Shown here piece after piece: positions 1 through 7,124 of a DNA stretch of 14,291 nucleotides (the stretch's first letter is position 1; each line of letters starts with the position of its first letter). A program made the position numbers and the translations under genes. The notes beneath the pieces are model-generated. The model saw only the letters and a program-made list of their open reading frames with translations. It did not search any database and had not been told where the DNA came from. The DNA is from Dehalococcoidales bacterium (GTDB lineage: Bacteria; Chloroflexota; Dehalococcoidia; Dehalococcoidales; UBA2162): NCBI GenBank assembly GCA_020343555.1, contig CP070800.1, positions 1,908,894 to 1,923,184 of the forward strand. Direction: 5' to 3'.

Positions 1-559
1 CCTTCCTGATATATCTCTGGTTGTCGATAAGGAACACTGCGTCAGCTACCGAGTAGGTTGATTTCAGACAGGTAGCAGTATTGTAGGTTGTACGTTCTTC
101 GGTTTGTTCTTCATGTTCAAAGGGAAGGATAACGGCTGTGTATACCGGTTTATCGGAATAGCGTGCCTTCACATGCTGGGTAATGACCGGCAGAGCGCCT
201 GAGCCGGTACCACCCCCAGCACTCGCGATTAGAAAGAAGGCATCGGATTCGTAAAAACGCTTGGTAGTCCTGATAGCGTCTATTACCTTGTCGGAGTCTT
301 CCTTGGCGATCTCAGCGCCGAGCTCGTTTACCTTGCCGACGCCATGACCTCCTGTTTTTCTGCCGCCAATCAGTATCCTGTGCTGGTAGTCCCGCTTGAT
401 AGCGGTCAGACCACTCAGGTCGGCGGCATCTGTATTCACGGCGAAAGCGCCGGTTACTATTTCAATGCCGCGCTGTCTTTTAGCCTTGTTGTTCAGTTTT
501 GCGAACTCATCAGCTATCCTTCCACCGCATTGTCCCAGACCAATTACCACTATTTTCAT
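1..559 (-). CDS. Tubulin/FtsZ-superfamily GTPase (CetZ/tubulin-like), 5' part only
   Basis: The gene starts at ATG 559-557 and runs leftward off the window, leaving 186 visible codons without a stop. Visible features are the N-terminal nucleotide-binding strand and loop GLGQCGGRI (residues 7-15), VNTDAADL (41-48), a glycine-rich GGRKTGGHGVG stretch (65-75), and the superfamily signature GGGTGSG at 115-121 (the phosphate-binding T4 loop). NTATCL at 160-165 may be the N-x-A ribose/GTP contact. GQCG and GGGTGSG (rather than FtsZ's GGGTGTG) are closer to tubulin and CetZ than to classical FtsZ, so I infer a cytoskeletal, GTP-polymerising protein that is not the main division FtsZ. A GAGGTG ribosome site at 569-564 and a promoter at 587-616 support the start. 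It is divergent from the small zinc-ribbon gene. The T7 catalytic loop is outside the window, so GTPase activity cannot be judged. Confidence 0.82.
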   Translation of the reverse strand, partial: MKIVVIGLGQCGGRIADEFAKLNNKAKRQRGIEIVTGAFAVNTDAADLSGLTAIKRDYQHRILIGGRKTGGHGVGKVNELGAEIAKEDSDKVIDAIRTTKRFYESDAFFLIASAGGGTGSGALPVITQHVKARYSDKPVYTAVILPFEHEEQTEERTTYNTATCLKSTYSVADAVFLIDNQRYIRK

Positions 560-586
560 ATCCCACCTCAGCACAAACTTTTCGCA

Positions 587-616
587 ATTTTATGCATACT
601 TACTCCCTAATGTCAA
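587..616 (-). promoter_or_regulatory. Sigma-70-type promoter of the tubulin-like gene
   Basis: On the minus strand there is TTGACA (616-611), an 18-nt spacer, then TAAAAT (592-587). This would start transcription about 20 nt before the ATG at 559, leaving room for the GAGGTG ribosome site. Consensus match only; not experimentally supported. Confidence 0.6.
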
Positions 617-700
617 TAATTACGTACAGTTTATGTAGTTGATTGCCAAGCTTAACGGATAGGAATCTATTTATCTACTTACGTAATATCTATTTAATGC

Positions 701-729
701 TTGACAAAGCAGGTGTTTATGGTTATATT
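701..729 (+). promoter_or_regulatory. Sigma-70-type promoter of the DUF5679-like gene
   Basis: TTGACA (701-706), a 17-nt spacer and TATATT (724-729) form a near-consensus promoter. Predicted initiation near 736 gives a short leader containing the GGAGG ribosome site at 757-761. Its quality suggests strong, constitutive expression of the small protein; that is inference. Confidence 0.72.
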
Positions 730-768
730 TTTTCTAATTAAATTCAAACTAATAAGGGAGGTTGAGTA

Positions 769-909
769 ATGGAAGGATATTGCGTAAAGTGCAGGGCCAA
801 GAAAGAGATTAAGGACGCGAAAGCAATTACGATGAAAAATGGTAAACCTGCAACTCAGGGTGTATGCCCGACCTGCGGGACCAAGATGTTCAGGATCGGT
901 AAGAGCTAA
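769..909 (+). CDS. Mini zinc-ribbon protein, DUF5679-like (46 aa)
   Basis: This short gene starts at ATG 769 with a GGAGG ribosome site at 757-761 (7 nt spacing) and ends at TAA 907-909. The 46-residue product has two Cys-x2-Cys knuckles, YCVKC (C5, C8) and VCPTC (C33, C36). They flank a basic segment that includes the sequence AITMKNGKPAT, consistent with a single structural zinc. I recognise it as resembling the DUF5679 family, small proteins I associate with Chloroflexota; the molecular role is unknown. Nucleic-acid or ribosome binding is a reasonable guess for so basic a zinc ribbon, but nothing in the sequence shows it. It is a single-gene unit with its own strong promoter and a hairpin terminator immediately downstream (935-964). 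Confidence 0.85.
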   Translation: MEGYCVKCRAKKEIKDAKAITMKNGKPATQGVCPTCGTKMFRIGKS

Positions 910-929
910 AGCTGAATTACTGAAATATA

Positions 930-965
930 CAAAAAGAAGGCCGTCTGAGATTAGACGGCCTTCTC
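930..965. terminator. Bidirectional intrinsic terminator between the zinc-ribbon gene and the trp operon
   Basis: A perfect 12-bp stem (935-946 with 953-964) closes a 6-nt loop. Read leftward it is followed by a run of five T (complement of the A run at 931-935), so it is a good rho-independent terminator for the trp operon, 33 nt past the trpA stop. Read rightward, the T tract is poorer (TTCTCGCATTT), so it may terminate the small gene less efficiently. Confidence 0.85.
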
Positions 966-997
966 GCATTTATGAAATTATGGATTCAGGCATTATT

Positions 998-1774
998 TTA
1001 TGAATCAAGCGCCCGTCGTAAATTGGAGATAAAAGTGCCAATCCTGGAAAATGAGTCATCAGACTCCAATAATTGAACTATTTTGCTACCAACTATTACA
1101 CCATCAGCCAAACTGCCCACCTGTGATGCCTGTTCCGGTGTGGAAATACCGAAGCCGACACAGAGTGGTTTGTCGGTCACGTTTCTGACACTGGTTACAA
1201 AATCCTTTAGGCCGGAAGGGAGAAAGTTTCTCGCGCCGGTAACACCTGTGACGGAGACCAAGTAAATAAATCCTCGTGAATGTTCTGCTCCCACTCTAAT
1301 ACGCTCAACGTCACTCGTCGGCGCAAGCAGGTATATGAGATCGATACCGTTATTCAGAGAACTTCCTTCAATCTCAGTCCCTTCTTCCGGGGGCAGGTCG
1401 GGAATAATCAGCCCATCTACGCCTGATGCCGCACAGTCTTTACAGAATTTTTCAGTACCATAGTGGTAGATCGGGTTATAATAGGACATAAATACCAGCG
1501 GGGTATCTACCTTTTTACTCAAATCATCTGCTAGTTCCAGGCATATTTCAGGAGTGATGCCATTCTGTAATGCATGATAACTGGCATTCTGTATCGTAAC
1601 GCCATCGGCAAGGGGATCTGAAAAAGGTATCCCGAGTTCGATGATATCACAGCCGCTTTCCGCGAGAACCGGTACTGCTTTCAGAGTAGCATCGATACTC
1701 GGATAGCCCGAAGTAATATAGGCTATTAGCGCGGTCTGTCCCTTTTCAGCGAAGACTTTGTCGATCCTGCTCAT
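998..1774 (-). CDS. trpA: Tryptophan synthase alpha chain
   Basis: TrpA cleaves indole-3-glycerol phosphate to indole and glyceraldehyde 3-phosphate in the cytoplasm and passes indole to TrpB through a tunnel. The 258-residue TIM-barrel protein is of usual length. Catalytic acids are present: Glu46 in [11 protein letters not shown] and Asp57 in PLADG. The phosphate-binding loops appear as VSVTGVTG and, later, VGFGIS and DGVIVGS. A Val replaces the usual Pro in the DG-x-TIQ segment after Asp57, a tolerated variation as far as I know. The ATG (1774-1772) overlaps the trpB stop by one base (TAATG), so translation is coupled. It is the last gene of the operon and is followed by the terminator at 935-964. 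Confidence 0.97.
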   Translation of the reverse strand: MSRIDKVFAEKGQTALIAYITSGYPSIDATLKAVPVLAESGCDIIELGIPFSDPLADGVTIQNASYHALQNGITPEICLELADDLSKKVDTPLVFMSYYNPIYHYGTEKFCKDCAASGVDGLIIPDLPPEEGTEIEGSSLNNGIDLIYLLAPTSDVERIRVGAEHSRGFIYLVSVTGVTGARNFLPSGLKDFVTSVRNVTDKPLCVGFGISTPEQASQVGSLADGVIVGSKIVQLLESDDSFSRIGTFISNLRRALDS

Positions 1775-2958
1775 TACTTCACCCCCAATGCTTCTTCAAC
1801 GATATCCATATCCTTGTCACCACGCCCGGAGAGATTGATGATAATAATCTTATCCCTGTCGAGTTTTTGCGCTAATTTCGTGGCGTGATATATGGCGTGT
1901 GAGGATTCAAGTGCAGGAGTAATGCCTTCGGTGCGGCACAACAATTGGAAACCTTCAAGAGCATCAGTATCATTTACCGCGACGTATTCGGCACGTCCGG
2001 TATCCTTGAGGTAACTGTGTTCTGGTCCCACTCCGGGATAATCCAGGCCGGCAGAAACACTGTGAGTCTCCTTTATCTGGCCGTTTTCATCCTGGAGAAT
2101 GTACGATTTTGAACCGTGCAGAACTCCTACCGTACCTGCTGCCAGCGTAGCAGCATGTTCACCGCTCTCTATTCCCCTTCCGGCTGCCTCCACACCTATC
2201 AACCTTACATCTTTATCTCCGGTGAACGGGTGAAATATACCGATGGCGTTACTTCCGCCCCCGACACAGGCGACTATAAAGTCGGGCAAACGTCCTTCTT
2301 TTGCAAGGATCTGCTGCCTTGTTTCCGTACCTATAACAGACTGAAAATCCCTGACCATTTCCGGGTAAGGATAAGGGCCTACTACGGAACCAAGCAGGTA
2401 ATAGGTATCTCTAGCATTGGTTACCCAGTCGCGGATAGCCTCATTAATAGCGTCTTTCAGCGTCCGACTGCCACTGGATACCGGTCTGACCTCTGTTCCC
2501 ATTAACCTCATGCGGAACACATTGAGTGCCTGTCTCCGTACATCCTCTTCTCCCATATACACTATGCATTCGAGTCCGAGCTTGGCACACACAGCTGCGG
2601 TAGCAACTCCGTGCTGTCCCGCTCCGGTTTCAGCGATTATGCGGTGCTTGCCCATTTTCATGGCGAGTAATCCCTGTCCAAGTGCGTTGTTTACTTTGTG
2701 TGCTCCAGTGTGGGCAAGGTCTTCACGTTTCAGGTATATGCGAGCACCACCACAGTGTTCGGTCAGTTTTTCCGCCAGGTACAACGGAGTCGGCCTTCCG
2801 GAGTAATCACGTGATATGGAGTCGAACTCAGCCCAGAAATCTTTGTCTTCCTTCAAAGCATTGTAAGCTGTTGCAAGTTCACCCAGAACCGGCATGAGCG
2901 TTTCCGGGACAAACTGCCCACCATAATCCCCGAAATATCCTTTTCTATCAGGCTGCAA
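1774..2958 (-). CDS. trpB: Tryptophan synthase beta chain, TTG start
   Basis: TrpB condenses indole with L-serine to give tryptophan using pyridoxal phosphate. I choose the TTG at 2958-2956 as start. It lies 4 nt after a very strong GGAGGAGGAG ribosome site (2972-2963) and gives a 394-residue protein beginning [16 protein letters not shown], the usual TrpB N-terminus. A longer frame to an ATG at 3012 exists but reads through the trpS coding end and adds a non-TrpB tail. The PLP lysine is Lys88 in HTGAHKVN, the catalytic Glu is Glu110 in AETGAGQHG, and the phosphate-binding loop is GGGSNA. It overlaps trpS by 11 bp and trpA by 1 bp, so it is coupled at both ends. This is the canonical TrpB1 type paired with TrpA. 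Confidence 0.96.
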   Translation of the reverse strand: MQPDRKGYFGDYGGQFVPETLMPVLGELATAYNALKEDKDFWAEFDSISRDYSGRPTPLYLAEKLTEHCGGARIYLKREDLAHTGAHKVNNALGQGLLAMKMGKHRIIAETGAGQHGVATAAVCAKLGLECIVYMGEEDVRRQALNVFRMRLMGTEVRPVSSGSRTLKDAINEAIRDWVTNARDTYYLLGSVVGPYPYPEMVRDFQSVIGTETRQQILAKEGRLPDFIVACVGGGSNAIGIFHPFTGDKDVRLIGVEAAGRGIESGEHAATLAAGTVGVLHGSKSYILQDENGQIKETHSVSAGLDYPGVGPEHSYLKDTGRAEYVAVNDTDALEGFQLLCRTEGITPALESSHAIYHATKLAQKLDRDKIIIINLSGRGDKDMDIVEEALGVK

Positions 2959-3964
2959 TTTTCTCCTCCTCCAATAAATCCTTGTAATCAAAGTGCATGG
3001 CATCACGAACAAGGTTTATCGTCTCTTTACTTATCATACGGACTTTCTTAGTACCATCCTGAAGTGCTTCTTTAATGATTGCAGGTTTAGCCTCGTAAAA
3101 TGCCCGATTGATTCTAATCGGTTCCAGGAAACCGTTTATTGTATCAGCTGCTTTTTCCTTACAGGCTACGCAACCCAACCTTCCCTCCCTGCACATTTTC
3201 TCTATCTCTGTCGCTTCTGAGTTATTAAAAACAACATGATATCTGTAAACATTGCAGATTTCGGGGTGTCCTTTATCGTTTATCCTGATTCTCGCCGGAT
3301 CCGTTACTGCACTTTTTATTTTTTTAGTCACCATTTCAGCGGTATCACTTAGAAATACAGCATTATTGGTACTTTTTCCCATTTTATTACCGTCCAGCCC
3401 CGATAGCCTGGATACTGTACCTAATAACGGTTTGGGAATCGGAAAAACATTTCCGAAAAGTTCATTAAAGGCCCTGGCGATTTCCCGTGTTTGTTCGACA
3501 TGTGGGAGCTGGTCGTCACCTACCGGGACAAGATCCGGTCGGATTATCAATATATCAGCAGCCTGGGACACAGGATACCCTAAAAATCCGTAACTTATAG
3601 ACTTCAGTCCTGATCTCCGGAATTCTTCCTTAACGGTCGGATTCCTCTGGAGCCTGGTGAGACTTACCATCATTGAAAAAAGCATGGTAAGTTCTGCTAT
3701 TTCGGGAATTCTGGACTGTATAAAGAAGGTACTCTTCTCAGGATTTATTCCTACTGAAAGCCAATCAAGAATTATGTTTTTTATCAGGTGTTCGGTTCGT
3801 TCGGTTTCTCTAAGGTGATCGGTAAGAGCCTGGTAATCAGCTATTATGAAATAACAGTCATATTCATCCTGTAGTTTTATTCTGTTTTCCAACGAACCGA
3901 CGAAATGACCGATGTGGAGTGGTCCTGTCGGTCTGTCGCCAGTGAGTATTTTCTTCTTCATCAT
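2948..3964 (-). CDS. trpS: Tryptophanyl-tRNA synthetase with an Fe-S-type cysteine motif
   Basis: This class Ic aminoacyl-tRNA synthetase activates tryptophan with ATP and charges tRNA-Trp. The Rossmann fold carries HIGH (residues 17-20, in [11 protein letters not shown]) and a KMSKS-type loop KMGKS (194-198). Tryptophan-pocket segments [10 protein letters not shown] (129-138) and VPVGDDQ (147-152) are present. The length of 338 aa is typical. Cys237, Cys258, Cys265 and Cys268 form C-x20-C-x6-C-x2-C, closely resembling the quartet that holds a [4Fe-4S] cluster in Thermotoga maritima TrpRS (from memory C-x22-C-x6-C-x2-C). The ATG at 3964 overlaps the trpF stop (ATGA); a second ATG at 3961 is equally possible. 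It lies between trpF and trpB, under the Trp T-box, so its expression should rise when tRNA-Trp is uncharged. Confidence 0.95.
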   Translation of the reverse strand: MMKKKILTGDRPTGPLHIGHFVGSLENRIKLQDEYDCYFIIADYQALTDHLRETERTEHLIKNIILDWLSVGINPEKSTFFIQSRIPEIAELTMLFSMMVSLTRLQRNPTVKEEFRRSGLKSISYGFLGYPVSQAADILIIRPDLVPVGDDQLPHVEQTREIARAFNELFGNVFPIPKPLLGTVSRLSGLDGNKMGKSTNNAVFLSDTAEMVTKKIKSAVTDPARIRINDKGHPEICNVYRYHVVFNNSEATEIEKMCREGRLGCVACKEKAADTINGFLEPIRINRAFYEAKPAIIKEALQDGTKKVRMISKETINLVRDAMHFDYKDLLEEEKIAA

Positions 3965-4620
3965 TCCCCCGCAACAGCTTTCACTTCACCGATAAAGTTT
4001 TTAATCTTTACGATGTCTTTTTTACCATCGGTCTCTACACCTGACGAGACATCCACACCCCAAGGATGCACTTCATCGATAACTCCCGCCACATTATCCG
4101 GGTTGAGCCCTCCGGCGATAATAACCGGGAGTCTGCTAGCTACTCCCGCCGCGATATGACGGCTGAATGACTGCCCGGTACCTCCGTATGCATCATCTGT
4201 CTTTGTATCCAGCAGGTACATGACATCCCGGCCCTGCAGTATATTAAATCCTTCTTCTATTTTTAACGCTATGCTGTCAACTGTGTCGGAATCTGCGACA
4301 TGGATTACTTTTATTACAGGTTTGTCTATTTTAAGACAGTATTGCCAGTCCTCGTCGCCGCTTAGCTGCACCAGGTCAAGATCGCACTCGTCCGCTATGT
4401 GGTTAACTTCTGAAGCGGGAGTATTAACAAATACACCTACGACTGCAGGAGGTCTGTCCAGTTCCTTCACGGCTTTTACCATTTCAATTGCCTTTTCCGG
4501 TGTGACCTGCCGTTTACTTGGTGCGAAGATCATACCGACAAAGTTCGCCCCTGCTTCAGCGGCGTTAAGTATATGTTCTTCTTCACTCAATCCGCAGATT
4601 TTTACCTTAGTTATTTTCAT
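3961..4620 (-). CDS. trpF: Phosphoribosylanthranilate isomerase
   Basis: TrpF performs the Amadori rearrangement of N-(5'-phosphoribosyl)anthranilate to the 1-carboxyphenylamino-deoxyribulose phosphate used by TrpC. The 219-residue TIM barrel shows the N-terminal KICGL with the general-base Cys9, the FAPSKRQV loop (32-39), VQLSGDE, the probable general acid Asp138 in LLDTKT, and the C-terminal phosphate-binding loops AGGLNPDNV (169-177) and GVDVSSGVET (188-197). The start ATG overlaps the trpC stop codon as ATGA, and its own stop overlaps the trpS start the same way. It is therefore tightly coupled on both sides. It is a separate gene, not fused to trpC as in enterobacteria. Confidence 0.96.
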   Translation of the reverse strand: MKITKVKICGLSEEEHILNAAEAGANFVGMIFAPSKRQVTPEKAIEMVKAVKELDRPPAVVGVFVNTPASEVNHIADECDLDLVQLSGDEDWQYCLKIDKPVIKVIHVADSDTVDSIALKIEEGFNILQGRDVMYLLDTKTDDAYGGTGQSFSRHIAAGVASRLPVIIAGGLNPDNVAGVIDEVHPWGVDVSSGVETDGKKDIVKIKNFIGEVKAVAGE

Positions 4621-5390
4621 AGGAACTCCTTCATCGCGGCGGCTATATCGGCAGATGCCATTAACGATTCTCCGATGAGTACAGCGTCTATATTCCAGCT
4701 TTTCAATCTTTCAATATCATCGCGATTCTTTATTCCGCTTTCACTCACAACGATCCTGTCAGGGGGAATCAGCTGTCTCAGCCTGCCTGTAGTCTCAATA
4801 TCAACATCGAATGTTTTCAGGTCACGGTTGTTGATCCCGATTATTTCCGCCCCGCTGTTGACCGCGACTTCGCATTCATATTCGTTATGTGTTTCAACCA
4901 GGCATTTCATACTGAGTTGATGGCTTAACTTCAGCAATCCAGCCAGTTTCTCAGGTTCAAGGGCGGCGACGATAAGCAGCATGGCATCAGCCCCGGCAGC
5001 CCGGGCTTCATATACCTGGTACTCATCCAGAATAAAATCCTTCCTCAGCAGGGGTACCGGTATATCCAGGGATTTCCTGATATCCTTCAAATAATCAAGG
5101 CTTCCCATAAAATACTTTTCATCGGTCAGCACCGAAATTGCGGCTGCCCCATTTCTTGAATAGGTCCCGGCTATCTCTACCGGATTGAAATCTTCACGGA
5201 TCACACCTTTGGATGGCGACGCTTTTTTTACCTCGGCAATTAGTTTTATCCGATCACCTTTGAGGGCGGAAGCGAAGTCCAGTGCTGGCGACTGCTCCTG
5301 AATCCGTTTTTCCAGATCTTCGAGGGGCTGTTCATGCTTGCGTTTCTCTACTTCCGGTATTTTGTCGGCTATTATATCATCCAGTATCAT
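4617..5390 (-). CDS. trpC: Indole-3-glycerol phosphate synthase
   Basis: TrpC closes the indole ring by decarboxylative condensation, producing indole-3-glycerol phosphate for TrpA. The 257-residue TIM barrel contains all the family's catalytic blocks: Glu53 and Lys55 in IAEVKKASPSKG, Lys117 in LLRKDF, Glu166 in LVETHNE, Asn187 in INNRDL, and the SESGI segment (216-220) with Glu217. The ATG at 5390 is 12 nt after the trpD stop and is preceded only by a weak AAGAGAG site, so translation may rely partly on coupling from trpD. The stop overlaps the trpF start by 4 bp. Confidence 0.97.
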   Translation of the reverse strand: MILDDIIADKIPEVEKRKHEQPLEDLEKRIQEQSPALDFASALKGDRIKLIAEVKKASPSKGVIREDFNPVEIAGTYSRNGAAAISVLTDEKYFMGSLDYLKDIRKSLDIPVPLLRKDFILDEYQVYEARAAGADAMLLIVAALEPEKLAGLLKLSHQLSMKCLVETHNEYECEVAVNSGAEIIGINNRDLKTFDVDIETTGRLRQLIPPDRIVVSESGIKNRDDIERLKSWNIDAVLIGESLMASADIAAAMKEFL

Positions 5391-5402
5391 ACAAAACTCT
5401 CT

Positions 5403-6416
5403 TTAACTGAAACTTGATGTGAGGTTAACCAGACTGTCCAGTTTCGCCGCGGCTTTGCCGCTGTCTATGGATTCGGTGGCGATTTCAACTCCCTGTTTCA
5501 GTGTAAACGCCTTTCTACCGGCAACCAGCGCAGCGGCGGCGTTCATTAGAACGATGTCACGCTGTGGACCATGTTTTCCACGCAGAATATCCTTCAGAAG
5601 GGCAGCGTTTTCTTCAGACGTGCCGCCTTTCAGACTGTCCATTCCTGCCCTGGTGAACCCTAATCCTTCCGGACTGATCTCATAGTTTTTAATCTCACTT
5701 CCAGTCACTTCACAGACACGGGTATTTGCGGTAATTGTGATCTCGTCGAGACCATCTTCGCCATGAACTACTAGGGCATGTTTACACCCCAGACTCTGCA
5801 GTACCTTCGCCATCGTTTCAACCAGCGAGCTATCTGCCACGCCAAGCAGGTACGTCCCGGCGTTGGCCGGATTGGTCAGAGGACCGAGGATATTGAAAAC
5901 GGTGCGAATGCCTATCTCGCGACGTGGAGGTCCGGCGTATTTCATTGCCGGATGGAACGCGGCGGCGAACATGAAACCAATCCCCACTTCCTCTAGGCAC
6001 TGCTTAACCTGTTCAGGTGTAAGATCGATTTTAACACCGAGAGCTTCAAGGACATCGGCGGCGCCGCACAGGCTGCTGGCGGCTCGGTTGCCATGTTTGG
6101 CAATCTTGACCCCAGCGCCGGCAACGACGAAAGCGACTGTGGTGGATATATTGAAGGTATTACAGCCATCCCCACCGGTTCCGACCACATCGGTTACAGG
6201 ATCGGTAATTTCTACCTTGAGCGAGTGGTTTCTCATCGTTCGGGCAAGACCGGTTATTTCTTCCACTGTCTCGCCTTTCAGTCGCAGGGCGGTCACGAAG
6301 GCACCGAACTGAGCGGGAGTAACCTCACCGGTCATTATCTCCTCCATCACCTGCGCCGCTTCCTCAGTATTCATAGACTTGCCGTCTACCAGCATCGAAA
6401 TAGCTTCTTTAATCAT
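5403..6416 (-). CDS. trpD: Anthranilate phosphoribosyltransferase
   Basis: TrpD transfers the phosphoribosyl group of PRPP to anthranilate. The protein has 337 residues, normal for a stand-alone TrpD with no fused glutaminase. The N-terminal helical domain is followed by the PRPP loop VGTGGDG (78-84), NISTT (89-93), the anthranilate/PRPP-binding KHGNRAASS (107-115), ILGPLTNPA, and the metal-binding DEITITA segment. A GAGGTG ribosome site lies just before ATG 6416. Unlike the other junctions, this gene is separated from trpG by 141 bp containing a palindromic repeat (6458-6547). It therefore depends on its own ribosome site and on the transcript passing the hairpin. Confidence 0.97.
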   Translation of the reverse strand: MIKEAISMLVDGKSMNTEEAAQVMEEIMTGEVTPAQFGAFVTALRLKGETVEEITGLARTMRNHSLKVEITDPVTDVVGTGGDGCNTFNISTTVAFVVAGAGVKIAKHGNRAASSLCGAADVLEALGVKIDLTPEQVKQCLEEVGIGFMFAAAFHPAMKYAGPPRREIGIRTVFNILGPLTNPANAGTYLLGVADSSLVETMAKVLQSLGCKHALVVHGEDGLDEITITANTRVCEVTGSEIKNYEISPEGLGFTRAGMDSLKGGTSEENAALLKDILRGKHGPQRDIVLMNAAAALVAGRKAFTLKQGVEIATESIDSGKAAAKLDSLVNLTSSFS

Positions 6417-6457
6417 TTTTCACCTCGTTCATTTTTAAAGGGAGTAACTCCCTCTAG

Positions 6458-6547
6458 ATGTCATTCTAAGCGGAGCGAAGAATCTCTTTGATAATCGAAA
6501 AAAATTCTTCGTCGTCCCGATATCATCGGAACTCCTCAGAATGACAT
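6458..6547. repeat. MITE-like palindromic intergenic repeat inside the trp operon
   Basis: The 13-nt ends are inverted repeats: ATGTCATTCTAAG at 6458-6470 matches the reverse complement of 6535-6547 (ATGTCATTCTGAG) at 12 of 13 positions. A second inverted pair lies inside (CGAAGAAT at 6476-6483 with ATTCTTCG at 6504-6511), and a third small stem lies at 6517-6529 (CCGAT-ATC-ATCGG). The TCATTCT-AGCGGAGCGAAGAATCT wording resembles a dispersed intergenic repeat I have seen in many bacterial genomes; this recollection is not verified here. It encodes nothing. The trp mRNA would fold it into a long branched hairpin between trpG and trpD. Confidence 0.78.
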
Positions 6548-6557
6548 ATTTTCTTTA

Positions 6558-7124
6558 TCACCTCATCTCCAGGAAGTTCTTCAGTATATCCTTTCCAGCT
6601 TCAGTCATAAAGGACTCAGGGTGAAACTGGATGCCTTCTACCGGATGGTCTTTATGCATAAGTCCCATTATTTCATCATCATCTGTCCGAGCGGTGATCT
6701 CAAAGCAGTCGGGCAGATTCTCCTTTTTCACGACCAGCGAGTGATATCTGATAGCTGAGAAAGGATTCGGCAGTCCACTGAAAACACCCTTGTTTTCATG
6801 ATATATCAAGGACGACTTGCCATGCATGATCTTTTTCGCCTGTCCGTATTCACCTCCATAACTATAACCAATGCACTGGTGACCAAGGCAGACCCCTAGT
6901 AACGGTATCCTGGAACCGAAATACTTTATTACCTCATTGGAGATACCTGCATTAAGCGGTGTCGACGGACCCGGGGATATCACCAGTCGTTCTGGTGCCG
7001 CTTGTTCTATCTCTTCGACAGTGGTTTTGTCATTTCTCACCACCTGTACCTCTTCTCCCAGTTCACTCAGGTACTGGTAAAGGTTGTAGGTAAAACTATC
7101 GTAATTATCTATCAACATCAGCAT
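6558..7124 (-). CDS. trpG: Anthranilate synthase component II (glutamine amidotransferase)
   Basis: TrpG hydrolyses glutamine and channels ammonia to TrpE for anthranilate synthesis. The 188-residue class I amidotransferase domain has the full catalytic triad: the nucleophile Cys79 in LLGVCLGHQC, and His168 and Glu170 in IQFHPESF. It also shows the N-terminal IDNYDSFTYN and the oxyanion segment SPGPSTP (50-56). The first ATG (7124) overlaps the trpE stop as TAATG and lies 5 nt after GGAGGAGGA inside the trpE 3' end. A second ATG two codons in is less well spaced. The protein may also serve folate (PabA) metabolism, as some trpG products do, but nothing here tests that. Confidence 0.96.
   Translation of the reverse strand: MLMLIDNYDSFTYNLYQYLSELGEEVQVVRNDKTTVEEIEQAAPERLVISPGPSTPLNAGISNEVIKYFGSRIPLLGVCLGHQCIGYSYGGEYGQAKKIMHGKSSLIYHENKGVFSGLPNPFSAIRYHSLVVKKENLPDCFEITARTDDDEIMGLMHKDHPVEGIQFHPESFMTEAGKDILKNFLEMR

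Noticed and set aside
694..969. 91-codon minus-strand frame covering the small zinc-ribbon gene
   Set aside because: It runs antisense through the promoter, the DUF5679-like gene and the terminator hairpin. Its product resembles nothing, whereas the plus-strand gene has promoter, ribosome site and Cys motifs.
2959..3012. N-terminal extension of TrpB starting at ATG 3012
   Set aside because: It lies inside trpS, has no TrpB-like sequence and lacks a good ribosome site. The TTG at 2958 has a near-perfect one and gives the standard N-terminus.
6439..6453. Small hairpin AGGGAG-TTA-CTCCCT (minus strand) upstream of trpD
   Set aside because: The 6-bp stem has only a weak T stretch after it. It is too poor for an attenuator call and may be a remnant next to the palindromic repeat.
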